Shown: piece by piece, positions 1 to 10,612 of the stretch
Position numbering within the stretch: the first letter of the stretch is position 1
Layout of the letters: every line of letters starts with the position of its first letter
DNA from: Rhexocercosporidium sp. MPI-PUGE-AT-0058
Lineage: Eukaryota; Ascomycota; Leotiomycetes; Helotiales
Direction of reading: 5' to 3'
Length of the DNA: 64,000 nt
Assembly: GCA_020746875.1 (NCBI GenBank)
Contig: JAGTJL010000014.1
Span: 1,240,001-1,304,000, forward strand
Made by a program: the position numbers and the translations under genes
Notes under the pieces: model-generated
Told to the model about the DNA's origin: nothing
The model's database searches: none
The model's input: the letters and a program-made list of their open reading frames with translations, nothing else

Positions 1-1149
1 TCAACAACCTACAAACCAATCAATCGGTAAGTCGAGCGGCAGACAACGGTAGTTACCCTGTACGGTGTACTTACGTACCTCGACTACGCTCAGCAATGGC
101 ATGCGTTGCCAACAAGAGCACAGGTATCTACCTAGTAAGTTGCCAAGTAAGCAATCTACCCTATCTCGTTCCAACATTACTGTACACAGCAGCACCCCGT
201 AACACACAAATGCAAATCATACACCGCCTTATCTTCCGACAATTCCTCAGGCGAAAGTCTTTTTATTTCTGACTCGTCTTCATGCCGTATTCCATTTAAA
301 CTTTCACAGTACTGTACATTTCACAGAAATGCAGATCCATCTTCAGCTGAGCCTGACATTTCCAGGATCTCCCAGCATGAGATGAGATGAAACGAAACAG
401 ACTCACGTGCCATTTGATGATCAGTTTTTATCAACCTACTTGTAGAATGAAGATAAGTGACGGGAACGGGTTTGTGCCAGACTCAGCATCCGCGGCTCCG
501 GGTTGCATTGGATTGCTTAGGTTACTCTGGAACCGGCATCTCGGAATTGTTCGTCTTATTCCCCATCCGAGGTAGCGGTGTCTCACGTACTCTACTACTA
601 CGGGATGCAGCCAAGCTCATTTTGATGTCTTTGCATATGCAGGCGAACACGACCTCATCTCAAGCTTTTTTTTTATCAACAAAAAGCAGCTTGGAGGTAG
701 AAGAGCAGAAGCCAGACTGAAAGTTGCCGGAGCTATACTAGATCCTTATTCAGTGCTACGTCTGCTCTGTTGTGATGATCACTAGCACCGCAGCACGTGC
801 TATCAAATAATGCAAAGCACCTCACAACACACCTAAGCAGAGAGCTGCCAATCAACTTCCTATTTTTAAATTACTCAAAATCTTCAAGAAATCTTCCCGA
901 GCTTTTATTGTCAATGACTATTATATGGACAATCGTGAATGGTTCCTTCATTGCTGGGATCTTTAGTCTCGAATGGGTGTTCTACAGACAAGAACGGTTC
1001 TCTACTTTCCACAGCTTTTGGCGGTTCGATCAATTATCTCAAGTAGACCAGGAACTAAGCTAGCGCTAGGTCCTAGGTACCACACATCAGTCCGCTTGTA
1101 ATTATGAAAGCCAGTCTGGTGTAAACAGAAACGTATCCGGGTCTCAAAA
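1..1149. other. Intergenic, no gene seen
   Basis: Only short overlapping open frames without recognisable protein character, splice logic or codon bias. No repeat or RNA gene was recognised. Confidence 0.5.
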
Positions 1150-1379
1150 TTGGTGAGTACAAATTCCACGATGAAATTTTCATACTCTCTTTCTTATTCT
1201 TTTCCATCTCATTTCGTTCTTTTTTTTTTATACTCAAAACCCAAGACTCCATCCGCGGAATCCTACCTTCTGACTCAAAATCGACCTACCACCTCCACGT
1301 CGAACATGCTACTCATCAACAGCGTACAGAGCAGACTGCCCGAGCATTCGATCTCTTCCAAGCTATCAGGCCTAGCAAA

Positions 1380-2534
1380 GTACAAATCCTCAAATCCTCA
1401 AATCCTCAAATCCCGCTTGGAAGAGTATCTCGCCAACACATTCCCACTGAGCGTCCGTTGCCCCCTCCTCGTCCCACTGCAAGAACAATCCAACCTCTCA
1501 AAGGGGCACCAGATGATATGCGAGAACGCTTTAGCCGCTTGGGAGGAGATGAGCATTACCTTCACTCTCTCTGGCGAGGAATCCGCCAACGAGCTGAACA
1601 CACTGACACGCCGGGAACGTCTCGGTATCAGGAACCTCGGACGCTGCACATTCTAAGATATATCTGACGTCACTACAGCCTTAAATAAAACGGGCTCCAT
1701 GAATGGCAGAAGAGGATGCGAAGGTACTTGAGAGGAAGGCTAGGAGAATGGAGCCTCGTGGAAGGAGATCCACACCCCCACCCCCACAGGACTCAAGGGA
1801 CCATCCAGGTACGGTTCTCTAGGAAACTCAAAAAGTAATCGTGGTGAAGGTGATGTATCAATCTTTTGGCAACCTCCATCGACTGGTCAACACCTTGAGC
1901 ACACTCTCTGCTGCACCCGACAGCCAAATGGCTTGGAAAGGTATTGATGAGGAATGTAGAATCGCAATATCGTCATTAGGACAATGTTTATAGTGTCATA
2001 GACTGTCGAAAAGGGTACGTTAGATATCGATGAGCAATTTCAATCGATGCACAGCTAGCATTCGTCGAGCTCTCCGCCACCCGTCCAAATCGCTACGATA
2101 TCTAGTCATGTATGAAAATCTCTTGAACTATTATATTACTTAAAGTATCATCCAAGGATAGTTCTACTGAAGAAGTTGAGAGGATAAGAAGATTGGTAAC
2201 ATTGGCGAGAGAAGTTTTCGTGATATGGTTAGCAGCTGCTAAGGATTGCTCAGCAATCAAGGAGATCGTCCCTTGGGAACTAGAAGGTATCCTTTACCAC
2301 GGGCTCGCGAGCCACAATCTAGCCAGAAACATCAAGTGATCTAGAAGAGACGAAAGGAGAGAGGGAGAAACTCAGAGGATAGAAAAGCGGAAGAAAACTG
2401 AAATTTTGAGGACAATTAGGAATGATAGCTCAGTAGCTTTCACAACGATGCTCAATGAATCTATGACCAGCGAAGTTGTTGCCAAGGGATCTCTGTGCTT
2501 GCCCGCGCGGTTGGGTGACAGTAGCTCGCGCTAA
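1380..2534 (+). pseudogene. Decayed unidentified protein gene
   Basis: I do not recognise the family. A coding-like frame runs from 2145 to 2534 (129 codons) and is interrupted only once, by TGA at 2337-2339. It contains helical, protein-like stretches such as LVTLAREVFVIWLAAAKDC and EIVPWELEGILYHGLASHN, then a charged stretch after the stop. Upstream pieces in other frames look like earlier exons: an Arg-rich Pro-rich piece starting at ATG 1703 (VLERKARRMEPRGR followed by a proline run), and AFVELSATRPNRYD near 2058-2099 preceded by an AG. A stop inside a long frame with amphipathic content suggests a gene inactivated recently, perhaps by CGA to TGA. The left boundary is a guess. It could instead be an intact gene with an unusual splice that removes the TGA. 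Confidence 0.33.
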
Positions 2535-2721
2535 TTACCTGATACTCTTGTTGAAGTGGGCAGCCCCAGGGCGACTTCCTTTCCTTGATAAAGTGTACAG
2601 TATATTTAGCAAGATAGAGCCTGGAGGAGATCGCATACTTAGCAACGAGGACTTATCGCAACGCTCGTCTCAATTGAAGGGAGAATTTGCATTCTATAGA
2701 GGGCCTGTGGTGATTTTCTTA

Positions 2722-4038
2722 CTAGTTCAGTGATAGAACCTCTAAAGTCTTCAAAGTACCCCATTCGTCCTCAAACAATACCTCGTCTAAGCGCCCCTTA
2801 ACTTGCTCGTCATCCCAATCTACCAGGATCCGCTCTTTCGACTCTCCCATTTTCGCTCCACAAATGACTCCATTACAGTTCTTTCCCTCTCGCTCAATAG
2901 ATGGACTCTCGTCTTCCCAAGGTCCTGCTTCGCGATGTCCCCTTCTCTGCTACCAAAGAATCTCTTATCTAGGTACTTCCAGAAGATAGTATCGAAAGCC
3001 CAGCTCTTCCTCGCAGCATAGTTGAGCCAAAACCGACCAGTCTCCCAACTCTCCCGCATATATGTAGACATTGTAAATCCCTTTGACTTCATCTTTATGC
3101 TCTCCTCGGCTTTCTCCATTGCCCGTAGCCAAGTCTTCAGGCGCACGTCGTAGCCATGAGACCAATCATCAATGTTAGTGTGCCACATCTCGGGCACGTT
3201 TAGCAGCAGCCACCAAGGAGGGTCAATGGAGAACTGTATGGGAGCGATATATGCGAATTCCCAGTCGATGACGGCAACTATGTCATCGGCCGCATTTAAG
3301 AGGATGTTACTTGCCCGGAGATCATCGCACCAAAGCCTGAAGGAGCTTGATCCGCTAGGAGCTGAGGACAGCTTCGAGGCTTGGCTCTTAGACTGGGCGG
3401 ACCAGTCGTCCTCTACGAACCCGAAATTCGACAGCCGACCCTGTTTGGCCAGTTTGCGGAAGAGGTAGCGGGCCACGTACTTGTTCCGGCAGTCATCGGC
3501 CGTTGTAACGAGGTCGTTATGTTGAAAGATTAGTTGTGCTATGTGCATCTCTGCTAGCGCAACGTACCATTCATCAGCAGTCCCGTACGTTCTGTCCTCG
3601 GGGGGGGGGAGGGTGGCTCGGGGGATATTCGCGAGCTGGAGCATGTTGTTCATGTTCTGAGTTATCGGCCGTCCTGCCACTGAGAAGGCGTCTCACTAGT
3701 CTGGGATAGAGAGCTGATACGGGGGAAACTGGGTTCGAAGAGTTGTAGTAAATGGATCGCCACTTTGCCATAAAATCTCTCAAGTACATCCTCAGAGACG
3801 TCGGGATTCAGCATGTGAGCCTCGCTGGGGTCCTTCTCGTTGGGCATCGCCAGCGCGTGCGACATGGATCCGTAGTTTTCGACATGTTGGATAATACTGA
3901 AAGGCCCAACTTCAGAATCCAGACTTGACAGTCCGTGGAAGAGCACTCGAGGGACTGGGACCCGAGTATTTTGTGCAATGAAGCTCGCTATTGCTGCCTC
4001 TCGAAGAGCTTTTTCACCTGGATAAGTAACTCGATAAT
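2722..4038 (-). pseudogene. Aminoglycoside phosphotransferase-like (APH) family pseudogene
   Basis: This is a member of the fungal APH/choline-kinase-like phosphotransferase family, small-molecule kinases of mostly unknown substrate. Visible are the N-lobe segment (REAAIASFIAQNTRVPVPRV, from an exon starting near 4038), the middle helical part (NMNNMLQLANIPRATLPP), and the catalytic core WCDDLRASNILLN with the downstream VIDWEFAYIAP. The family usually reads H-x-D at the catalytic loop, and here the first position is C (WCDD). Two frame changes break the gene. Near 3665 the frame ending SLSQTSETPSQWQ must shift to reach GRPITQN, and the only GT...AG across it is about 17 nt, too short for an intron. 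Near 2830 the frame with stop GSW* must shift to reach the expected tail LVDWDDEQVKGRLDEVLFED, ending at TAG 2722-2724. No first exon with an ATG was found. Confident in the family, fairly confident it is inactive. Confidence 0.7.
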
Positions 4039-4580
4039 CTGAAGACGGGTGATTTAGTACTTGTATTGTATAATTGATTCACGTATTTAAAACGGGCACT
4101 TTAATGGAGAAGGAAAGGACAGAAAATGAGGTTGAGGTGCGGTTCTCCTTGACGAAGGCCGCTTGGCCTTATTAGGGATGGCGCCACCAATGGTCTCAGC
4201 CACTTGGGTGCTTCACGAAGAAATAAAAGCATGAGAAAGTTGTTTCTATAGATCTTGAAAATAAGAAATCAGATTGAGTCAGGCCGAAGTAAATAGGGTA
4301 CCAAAAAGGCCCCCTTTTCTGACTTTTTTTTTTGCATGCCTTCCACGTGATGAAGTTCAAGTTACAAATGGAAGCGATGAGTGTCCATCAACCACATTAA
4401 CTTAACACTGGCTGCGATGGCGAGAAACGTTGCCAGATTAATAACCTAATTGGTGGTCCTCTCCTTTGAATTGTGCTAATAGTCTAAAAATCAGTACAAA
4501 TCTTCAGACTGAGTTAGAAAGGAAGCATTTGGATCATCTATCGCAGCGCAAGAAATTGAATATAGATGCATAACTTGTTG
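4039..4580. other. Intergenic, no gene seen
   Basis: Contains poly-T and A/T-rich patches and no supported coding exon. The missing first exon of the phosphotransferase pseudogene should lie here but could not be identified. Confidence 0.4.
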
Positions 4581-5257
4581 TTACTCCAAGTCGTCATCGT
4601 CGAGAACTCCCATGATTTCTACACCCATTATTTCTAGCTCTTCCTTCGCTGGTCTTCTCCTATCATATTGTGGTTGTTGTGCAATATATCCTCTCAGCCT
4701 TGGTGTTCCAGTGCTTCCCTTCGAAGTTTTTCGACACGGCATTGTTCCGGACTTATGTTGGGTGGCTCTCTAGCCTCAAACCCAATAGGAGATTTTATGC
4801 TACTCGCACTTTCAACCTCAGAAGCCCGCATTTTCGGCCGAATAACATTATCGTTGTCGAGAGTTGGTATTGTAGAATTGAAAGAGGGTAGAGAGCTGGA
4901 ATCTCGGCAAGTTCGGTGACGTTTAGAATGATCGTACTCATCATGACAATCATCCAGTTCAGCGACAGCCCTGGATCGTTTTGTGGGGCTTGTGCTACGG
5001 GATGCGGTTGCTCTCCTTGCCAGTAAAATCGCATTTGTGACCTCCTCTGTCAGTCGCTCCCCTGTATCAGCCCTCGATCGAACCACAAGTAGACTTCTCC
5101 CTGGTCTACTCAAGAATCCCGAAAGTGAAGGGAATATAGCCCACGCAAATCGAGAACACAAGAACTCTAAACCACAGTGAGGAGTACAAATACGGGTATT
5201 ATGGTATAATTGCCCAATGTCGGTGGAAGGCGCGGCAGAGGGCTGGTACTGAATCAA
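4581..5257 (-). pseudogene. Hypothetical acidic-tailed protein, frameshifted
   Basis: The family is not recognised. An open frame from 5257 to 4694 encodes about 187 residues, with a Ser/Thr-Pro rich basic centre (RATASRSTSPTKRSRAVAEL) and a charged C-terminal part (CRVEKLRREALEHQ). It stops abruptly at 4694. The next frame carries a convincing continuation from about 4700 to 4581 (GYIAQQPQYDRRRPAKEELE, then IMGVEIMGVLDDDDLE and TAA). No usable intron spans the junction, so a one-base frameshift near 4698 is likely. The composition suggests a nuclear or disordered protein. It may be the 3' end of a longer gene whose upstream exons are unclear. Confidence 0.35.
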
Positions 5258-6536
5258 GGCGCTGTTGGTCGTTCCAACTAGCCAAGTATTGGAAGGTATT
5301 TACCCCATGCACACCAAGCCACACGGCGAAATATACTTCCGCACAACACGTAAATGTCAATCATACATGAAATAAACGCAAAACACCAAGCAGTATATCG
5401 ATATATTGGCCAAAATCCTTTATCTTGCTCTCACACCATAGTGCAGTTAAGTTCTCTCTCCGCGCCAGGAGAACTCTGGCCTGGCGAAGCGAATCGCAAA
5501 GAGTAAAACAGGCGACCTGTACGGGCGTGACTCAAATGCCCTATGGAAAAGTCTGCTTGTGAGAAAATCAATCAGCAAATTCAAGTAAACTTGAGTTGGT
5601 GACATAACAGTTATGGTTGCAGATAGAAATGAAACCAAATTAGCCTTAGAAATGTTAATACACAATTCACTCCACAGCACTTAGACCCTATTTGACTATC
5701 AAACAACCGCGAACGTTTAAATCGTGGTCCTTGGGTAATAAGAACCCAATCAATGAACACTATAACTCATGCTCTAGGATTGATTGTCTGTAATGTTGTC
5801 AGTCGCCTGAGAATCACTTGACAGCTCTCATGCCACCTGCCACTGAGCATTCCAACTTCGCTTGAACGACGATGAACATATTTGCAAGTTAGAAGTCTAC
5901 AAGGGTGAAACAGGATGGGTTGCAGAACGATTGAATGCAAGCACGAGATTTAAAGAATCCGGCCAAGAAGGAGATTTCCATGAACCATTTCTACAAGGCT
6001 GGGTTGAAAGACCATAACCAGGATCTCTCAATCAATGTCACTTCATCAGGTAGGACTTTGATTTGACAATTCTTTAGTAACCTTGAATATCGATACACTC
6101 GTTCTGAACAGACCAAGCATTGTATGCTCAGGAGCGAATGCATTTTGAGGCGATAAGCGGTCCATTGAAATGCCGACCTTCTCATAGAGACTAGAGTAAA
6201 CATCCCGATATATTGTAGTCAAACACTTAAACTTTCGTCACAATTCTTCAGATATATGCATATTACTTCGATCTCACGCTTCTCCAAAGTGGTAATTGTA
6301 GTCACCACAGTTGTGCCATGAAGGACGAGTCTCGCTTAGTTGTGGTGGCAGTGAAGGGGGCTCCTTCCTTCTGGGACTGCTCTCGCTTCTTTCTCTCCGT
6401 CTCAACACTAAGAACGACCATGATCCAATATCCGGGACATAACCACGGGAGCAAAAGGATCAAAAATGGAGAGTCACAATCACCGGGAACGAAAAAATAA
6501 TATGCCATGAAATAGATACCAAAAATGTACATGTGT
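5258..6536. other. Intergenic, no gene seen
   Basis: Open frames here are short, overlapping and without protein character. Nothing else was recognised. Confidence 0.45.
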
Positions 6537-6651
6537 GGGAAGTGGAGGAATCGAACGCTCCGTCCCCCGGCCTCGTCCCCATACGGCGCTAATAATGTCG
6601 CTCGCTGGTGGCCAAGGACTACCTGGGAATGCTACCACTGCACCAACTCCC
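6537..6651 (-). tRNA. tRNA-like sequence, probably a tRNA pseudogene
   Basis: Read on the minus strand, it begins GGGAGTTGGTGCAGTGGTAG, a good match to a tRNA 5' end with an internal A box. It ends CGTTCGATTCCTCCACTTCC, a good match to the B box (GTTCGATTCC) and an acceptor 3' strand. The acceptor arms pair at five or six of seven positions (GGGAGTT with ACTTCCC). The total of about 115 nt would need an intron of about 40 nt. The T stem has mismatches, and no anticodon loop with a U before the anticodon can be placed, so the amino acid cannot be assigned. A degenerate tRNA or a tRNA-derived element is the best reading. Confidence 0.35.
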
Positions 6652-7183
6652 ATTTAAAGGTGTACTGTTGACGAAAAATCACTTATTTCGTCTGATAAAC
6701 GCGTTAAGAATTTGGAGGAAGGAAGGTTGGCTGGCACTATTGCTGTTTCGACAAATTGGGAAGGCACCTGCCACGCGAGGGAGGCGGCGCTAACCGCCTC
6801 ACCAAGCACTGATGATAGGACACCTGAGTAGAGTAAAACAGCATATTCACCTTACTGCAACGATTTCTCGTACTCACGGGATGCCCATGGTCCTGGGAGA
6901 AGAAGAGGAAGTCGGAAAGGGAACAAGGTCTAGATAAGTGGTCGAGTCTCTAGACTCCAGCCGCATGACTCATCCATATTCATCATAAAGTCTTACGACG
7001 AACCTGGAAAACTCAGCTTCGGTACCGATCACGCGTGGGTGAATCACTATTCACTCGCCTCAATTGTAATACTAACGTATCTCCGACCACCGCGCTATCG
7101 GTAACTAGTACTTTCAATCCACACTGATCAAATATTCGAGCGACTTTTCGCCTATCTTAAGTATTCATTTATCCCAAAAACAC
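6652..7183. promoter_or_regulatory. Upstream region of the Gfd2-like gene
   Basis: No coding content is recognised. This is the 5' flank of the gene starting at 7184. No specific motif can be assigned. Confidence 0.3.
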
Positions 7184-8238
7184 ATGTCATCGCATACTTT
7201 CGAGATCATACCAAAACCACAGCAATACTGTCATTCAGTCAACAGTCGACGATCTCTGAACTATATCCACGCCAGTCATCGACAATCAGAAGTCATGTAT
7301 CCATCTTTCCCTCAAGAAGAGTCGCAAACCGACAATACGACAATCATCTGGCGAACGATCTCTTCTCAACCCCCACATATTCCTTTTTCAAAACCTCACA
7401 ACTGCGCTTCAACGACAGAATATCTTGCCTGGGATACTTGTAAGTATCCGGAGTCCCACCCATTTCGTGTGTAAGCGCTGACATTAAATCAGTGAGTCTA
7501 TTTGGTCCGTCAAGATCTGGAAACCACTCAGATGTCGTTTTCGTCGCCATCGACTTTGGAGGTACAAACGCGATCGTGGATAACATCAGAGCTGGCAGAA
7601 TAGATAGCAAGCCACGAGGAGTCTCAGCCGGAGTCTCAATCTTCGACACAAGACACCTGTTGGATTCCGCGTCGCCACGTGAGGGATTCTTCCTAACATA
7701 TAACATCGGCGTTGGTGGCTGTCCATCACAACGGAGGTTAGAAGAAAAGCGATTTCTCTTTGGCACAACAACTTGGCTTCCGTCTCTCGCAGGTCTGGCG
7801 CCGATGATCGAAAGTCTCATAGATCGTTCGCGTAACATCGTACTTGTCGGTCATGGATTCGGGCCTGATTTGACAGTGTTGAGGGAACTTGGCATTGATT
7901 CGGAGACATGCATCGTAGGCATTATCGACACGGCAAGATTGGCCGAGAAGGCCATGACAGAGCAGCCGAAAAGAGGAGATTTTAAACTCAAAAATGTACT
8001 GGCACGTCTGGGATGCCATGTCGAGAGATTCCATACTTCTGGAAATGACTCCAATTACACTCTGCGCGCGCTGTTGCTGTTGGCTGCGGAGAAGTTCTCG
8101 AGATCGAGAGAGGAGATGACGGAGTTACAGGTGAAGCGACTCAGCAATATGAGAGCTTTTGCTCTATCGCCAATTCCTGTGGATGGATATATAGTAAATA
8201 CACCCCCTGCGAGCAATTCGGAAAGTGATGCAGATTGA
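7184..8238 (+). CDS. Gfd2/YDR514C-like RNase H-fold protein
   Basis: This is a protein of about 333 aa from two exons, 7184-7439 and 7493-8238. The 53-nt intron starts GTAAGT and ends TCAG; splicing joins WDT to LSLFGPSR in frame. The C-terminal two thirds match the fungal Gfd2/YDR514C family, an RNase H-like (DEDD exonuclease) fold linked by genetics to mRNA export. Three exonuclease-type blocks are visible: VFVAIDFGGTN (Exo I position), VLVGHGFGPDLTVLRELG (Exo II), and FHTSGNDSNYTLRALLLLA (Exo III). In Exo I the usual Asp-x-Glu reads Asp-Phe-Gly, so one acidic metal ligand is missing and nuclease activity is doubtful. The N-terminal 85 residues are polar and disordered. The reading frame is clean. 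Family assignment is fairly sure; substrate is unknown. Confidence 0.8.
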
Positions 8239-10612
8239 AGCGCCAATCTAGGGCTGAGGAAAGTTGCATGTGGAGAGCTAGGCCTTCGTCATCGGCTTTT
8301 TTTTGGCTTCCAACATTCATATAACATAGCTTGAAAGCCACTCTTATGCTTTTGGACTAATGGTAACTAGCGTTGACTCGAGGTTTCAGATATAGACCTA
8401 TCGTGGTAGCGTTTGAACCATGTGCCCTCTGGGGGAGGATTTGGTAAAGATATGGAGGAGAAAGGGAATTCAGGCTGGAAGGTCTTGGGGATGAAGACCC
8501 GTACATTCTGTAGTACCGAGAGAGTCAGTCACGAGTATTCGAGCACTTAATGAGGCAGGAAGAGTTGGCATGAGGTTTTATATGCTAGACATCGACATCG
8601 AACCTGATCTCCTTTCTACCGCTGACTTGAAGTGAGATCAGTTCCGCTTAATCTCCAGAGTGAAATTACGAAGCTAAGGCGAGAGTGGCCGTATTATAGA
8701 GTTAGTTTAGATTGCCCTCCGAAAGAACTACCGGCTGAGTGAACATCTGCTCGAGTATTCTCCTAGCGGGTCGGGAACATAAAGTATATAGGCATAGAAG
8801 CCATACGGTATGTGAAAGCGGGAGAGCCTGCTAGTAACTTAGAAGCTGGATTCGCGCCCGGTATAATTTACCAGAACTTGACGCTTATATTAGAATTGGA
8901 ATTGATTTATGCTTGTTTATTGACTTTTTGACTAGGATAAGCATTTAATCATAATCAGCCGACCTAGCTACCCCTGCATATAAGCTCTCGCGTCGACTAC
9001 TCTACTAATTATTAACAAAAGACTATCAGGACTGGAGTGGAAGAGTAAAACAGTGGATATCTTTAACTATTTCATTAACTTTTCGAACTCTGTTTCTCGA
9101 GCATCCAACTCTTTAGCCACGACCCCTTTCTAAGAAACACAAGAAGACGGTCGAAGGGGTTCCAAGTAATGTTCTGGAGCTGATTCGCTGTTCCAAAAGA
9201 CTTAGGAATAATGCTTAAGGCAAGTCCTTATTAGTCTTTTAAGCAAGGAGTCTTAAGGGGGTTTGATTAATAGTATTTAATATATACATTTATGCTATTA
9301 CGGAGGGGTATTGCCTTTCTTATTAATCAACAACTCAGACAAACGGCATGCCACGAGTATCCATTAATACACATACTTCCCGCCACCCGGCGCTGAATAC
9401 CACCATTTTACAGAGTAACACCCAAATTTGACATCCAATCAAGTTTACTAGCAGCCTTGTGTTGCTGGGTGAATTCTCGGTAAGTATGTAAGCAAAGAGG
9501 CTGATGATGATATGGAATACGAGTTAGTGTCGATCTATACGTAAATACTGAGTCTCGCTTGGGGAAATAGGGGTTGTCTGGGTATCAGTGAGGCGAAGCG
9601 AAATGGGCAATAACAGTCGCGTGATGTAGTGAAGTTATGTTTCACCAAATGTGTGCCATAGTTGTGTTGTTGCAAGCAGATTATACTTGGAGATGTAAGG
9701 TAGGCGGTGAAGGGGTGAGGGGAGTAGGGAACGCAAGGCGAAAGGCTATCAAGATAGAACCAGCTTATCAATCGCCCACCTCAAAAAACCACAAGAAAAC
9801 AACAGTGATTCAGTCACCCTTCGTTATTTTATCACCATAATTGCACTCAGTCTCAAACCATAGCGATTCTACGTCGCACTCACTGACCTGGAGGTGCAGA
9901 CTCCCACAGGAAATGACACGTGACCAGAAACAAATTTCCCGTCTCTTGATTCGCAGAACAGCAGAACCGCCAAACATACACAAGCATGCGAACTAAAGAT
10001 TCCTCTATCACTGAGTGGCAGTGAAATACTGGGTTGATTGCCTGATCTGGAAAAACAATTATGCCCTCGGTGAACTGGAGGTACCTAAGGTAAGACACGG
10101 GCATGGCTTGGTCGCCAATGATGTCATAACGCGAGCAAGGAGATGTAGCTGGGAAAACTCTAAAGCACCTTCCCATTTCTTTGCATCCACTTCTTCGTCT
10201 TTACTTCTTCTTCAGATGTCATTTACGCAACTTCATTTTCTTTCTTTTCTCCACATCAAATACTTCGTGTTCCAGTTTTCTTTGCGAAATGTAGCAGTGT
10301 TTGTCAACTCTACTTATCAAGTGAAGGAGGGGCGCGCTACTTCTTTCTATCATTCTGAGCTGTGCTTCCAATTCAGATGGGAGATGTTTACTTGTTTCTA
10401 TTTCTAGTTCGTTATTACCAGGCATATAATTTACTTGTTACTTCTCGTGTACGCAATCCATATCAGACGTCACTTCTTCTCTTAGGCCAAAGTTTGATAA
10501 GAAAACTCCGCCTGGTATCATCAAGTACAGACAGACAGACTCATCTCAAACTTTCCATACTCCATACCCCACATTTCCCATACTCTCCTCAGATCTTCTT
10601 TCCGTCAGTCTA
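8239..10612. other. Gene-poor intergenic stretch with an A/T-rich patch
   Basis: 2.4 kb without a supported gene. About 8,880-9,330 is richer in A and T (many TTAAT, ATTAATA and TATTTAATATATA stretches) and could be an eroded repeat, but no terminal repeats or transposase remnants are recognisable. The part next to 10,613 lies downstream of the epoxide-hydrolase-like gene and is pyrimidine-rich. Confidence 0.35.

Noticed and set aside
1383..1412. Three copies of CAAATCCT as a possible CRISPR-like or regulatory array
   Set aside because: Short direct tandem copies without spacers, in fungal DNA; a simple slip repeat.
8880..9330. A/T-rich patch as a RIP-mutated transposon
   Set aside because: No terminal repeats, transposase scraps or second copy in the window; composition alone is not enough.
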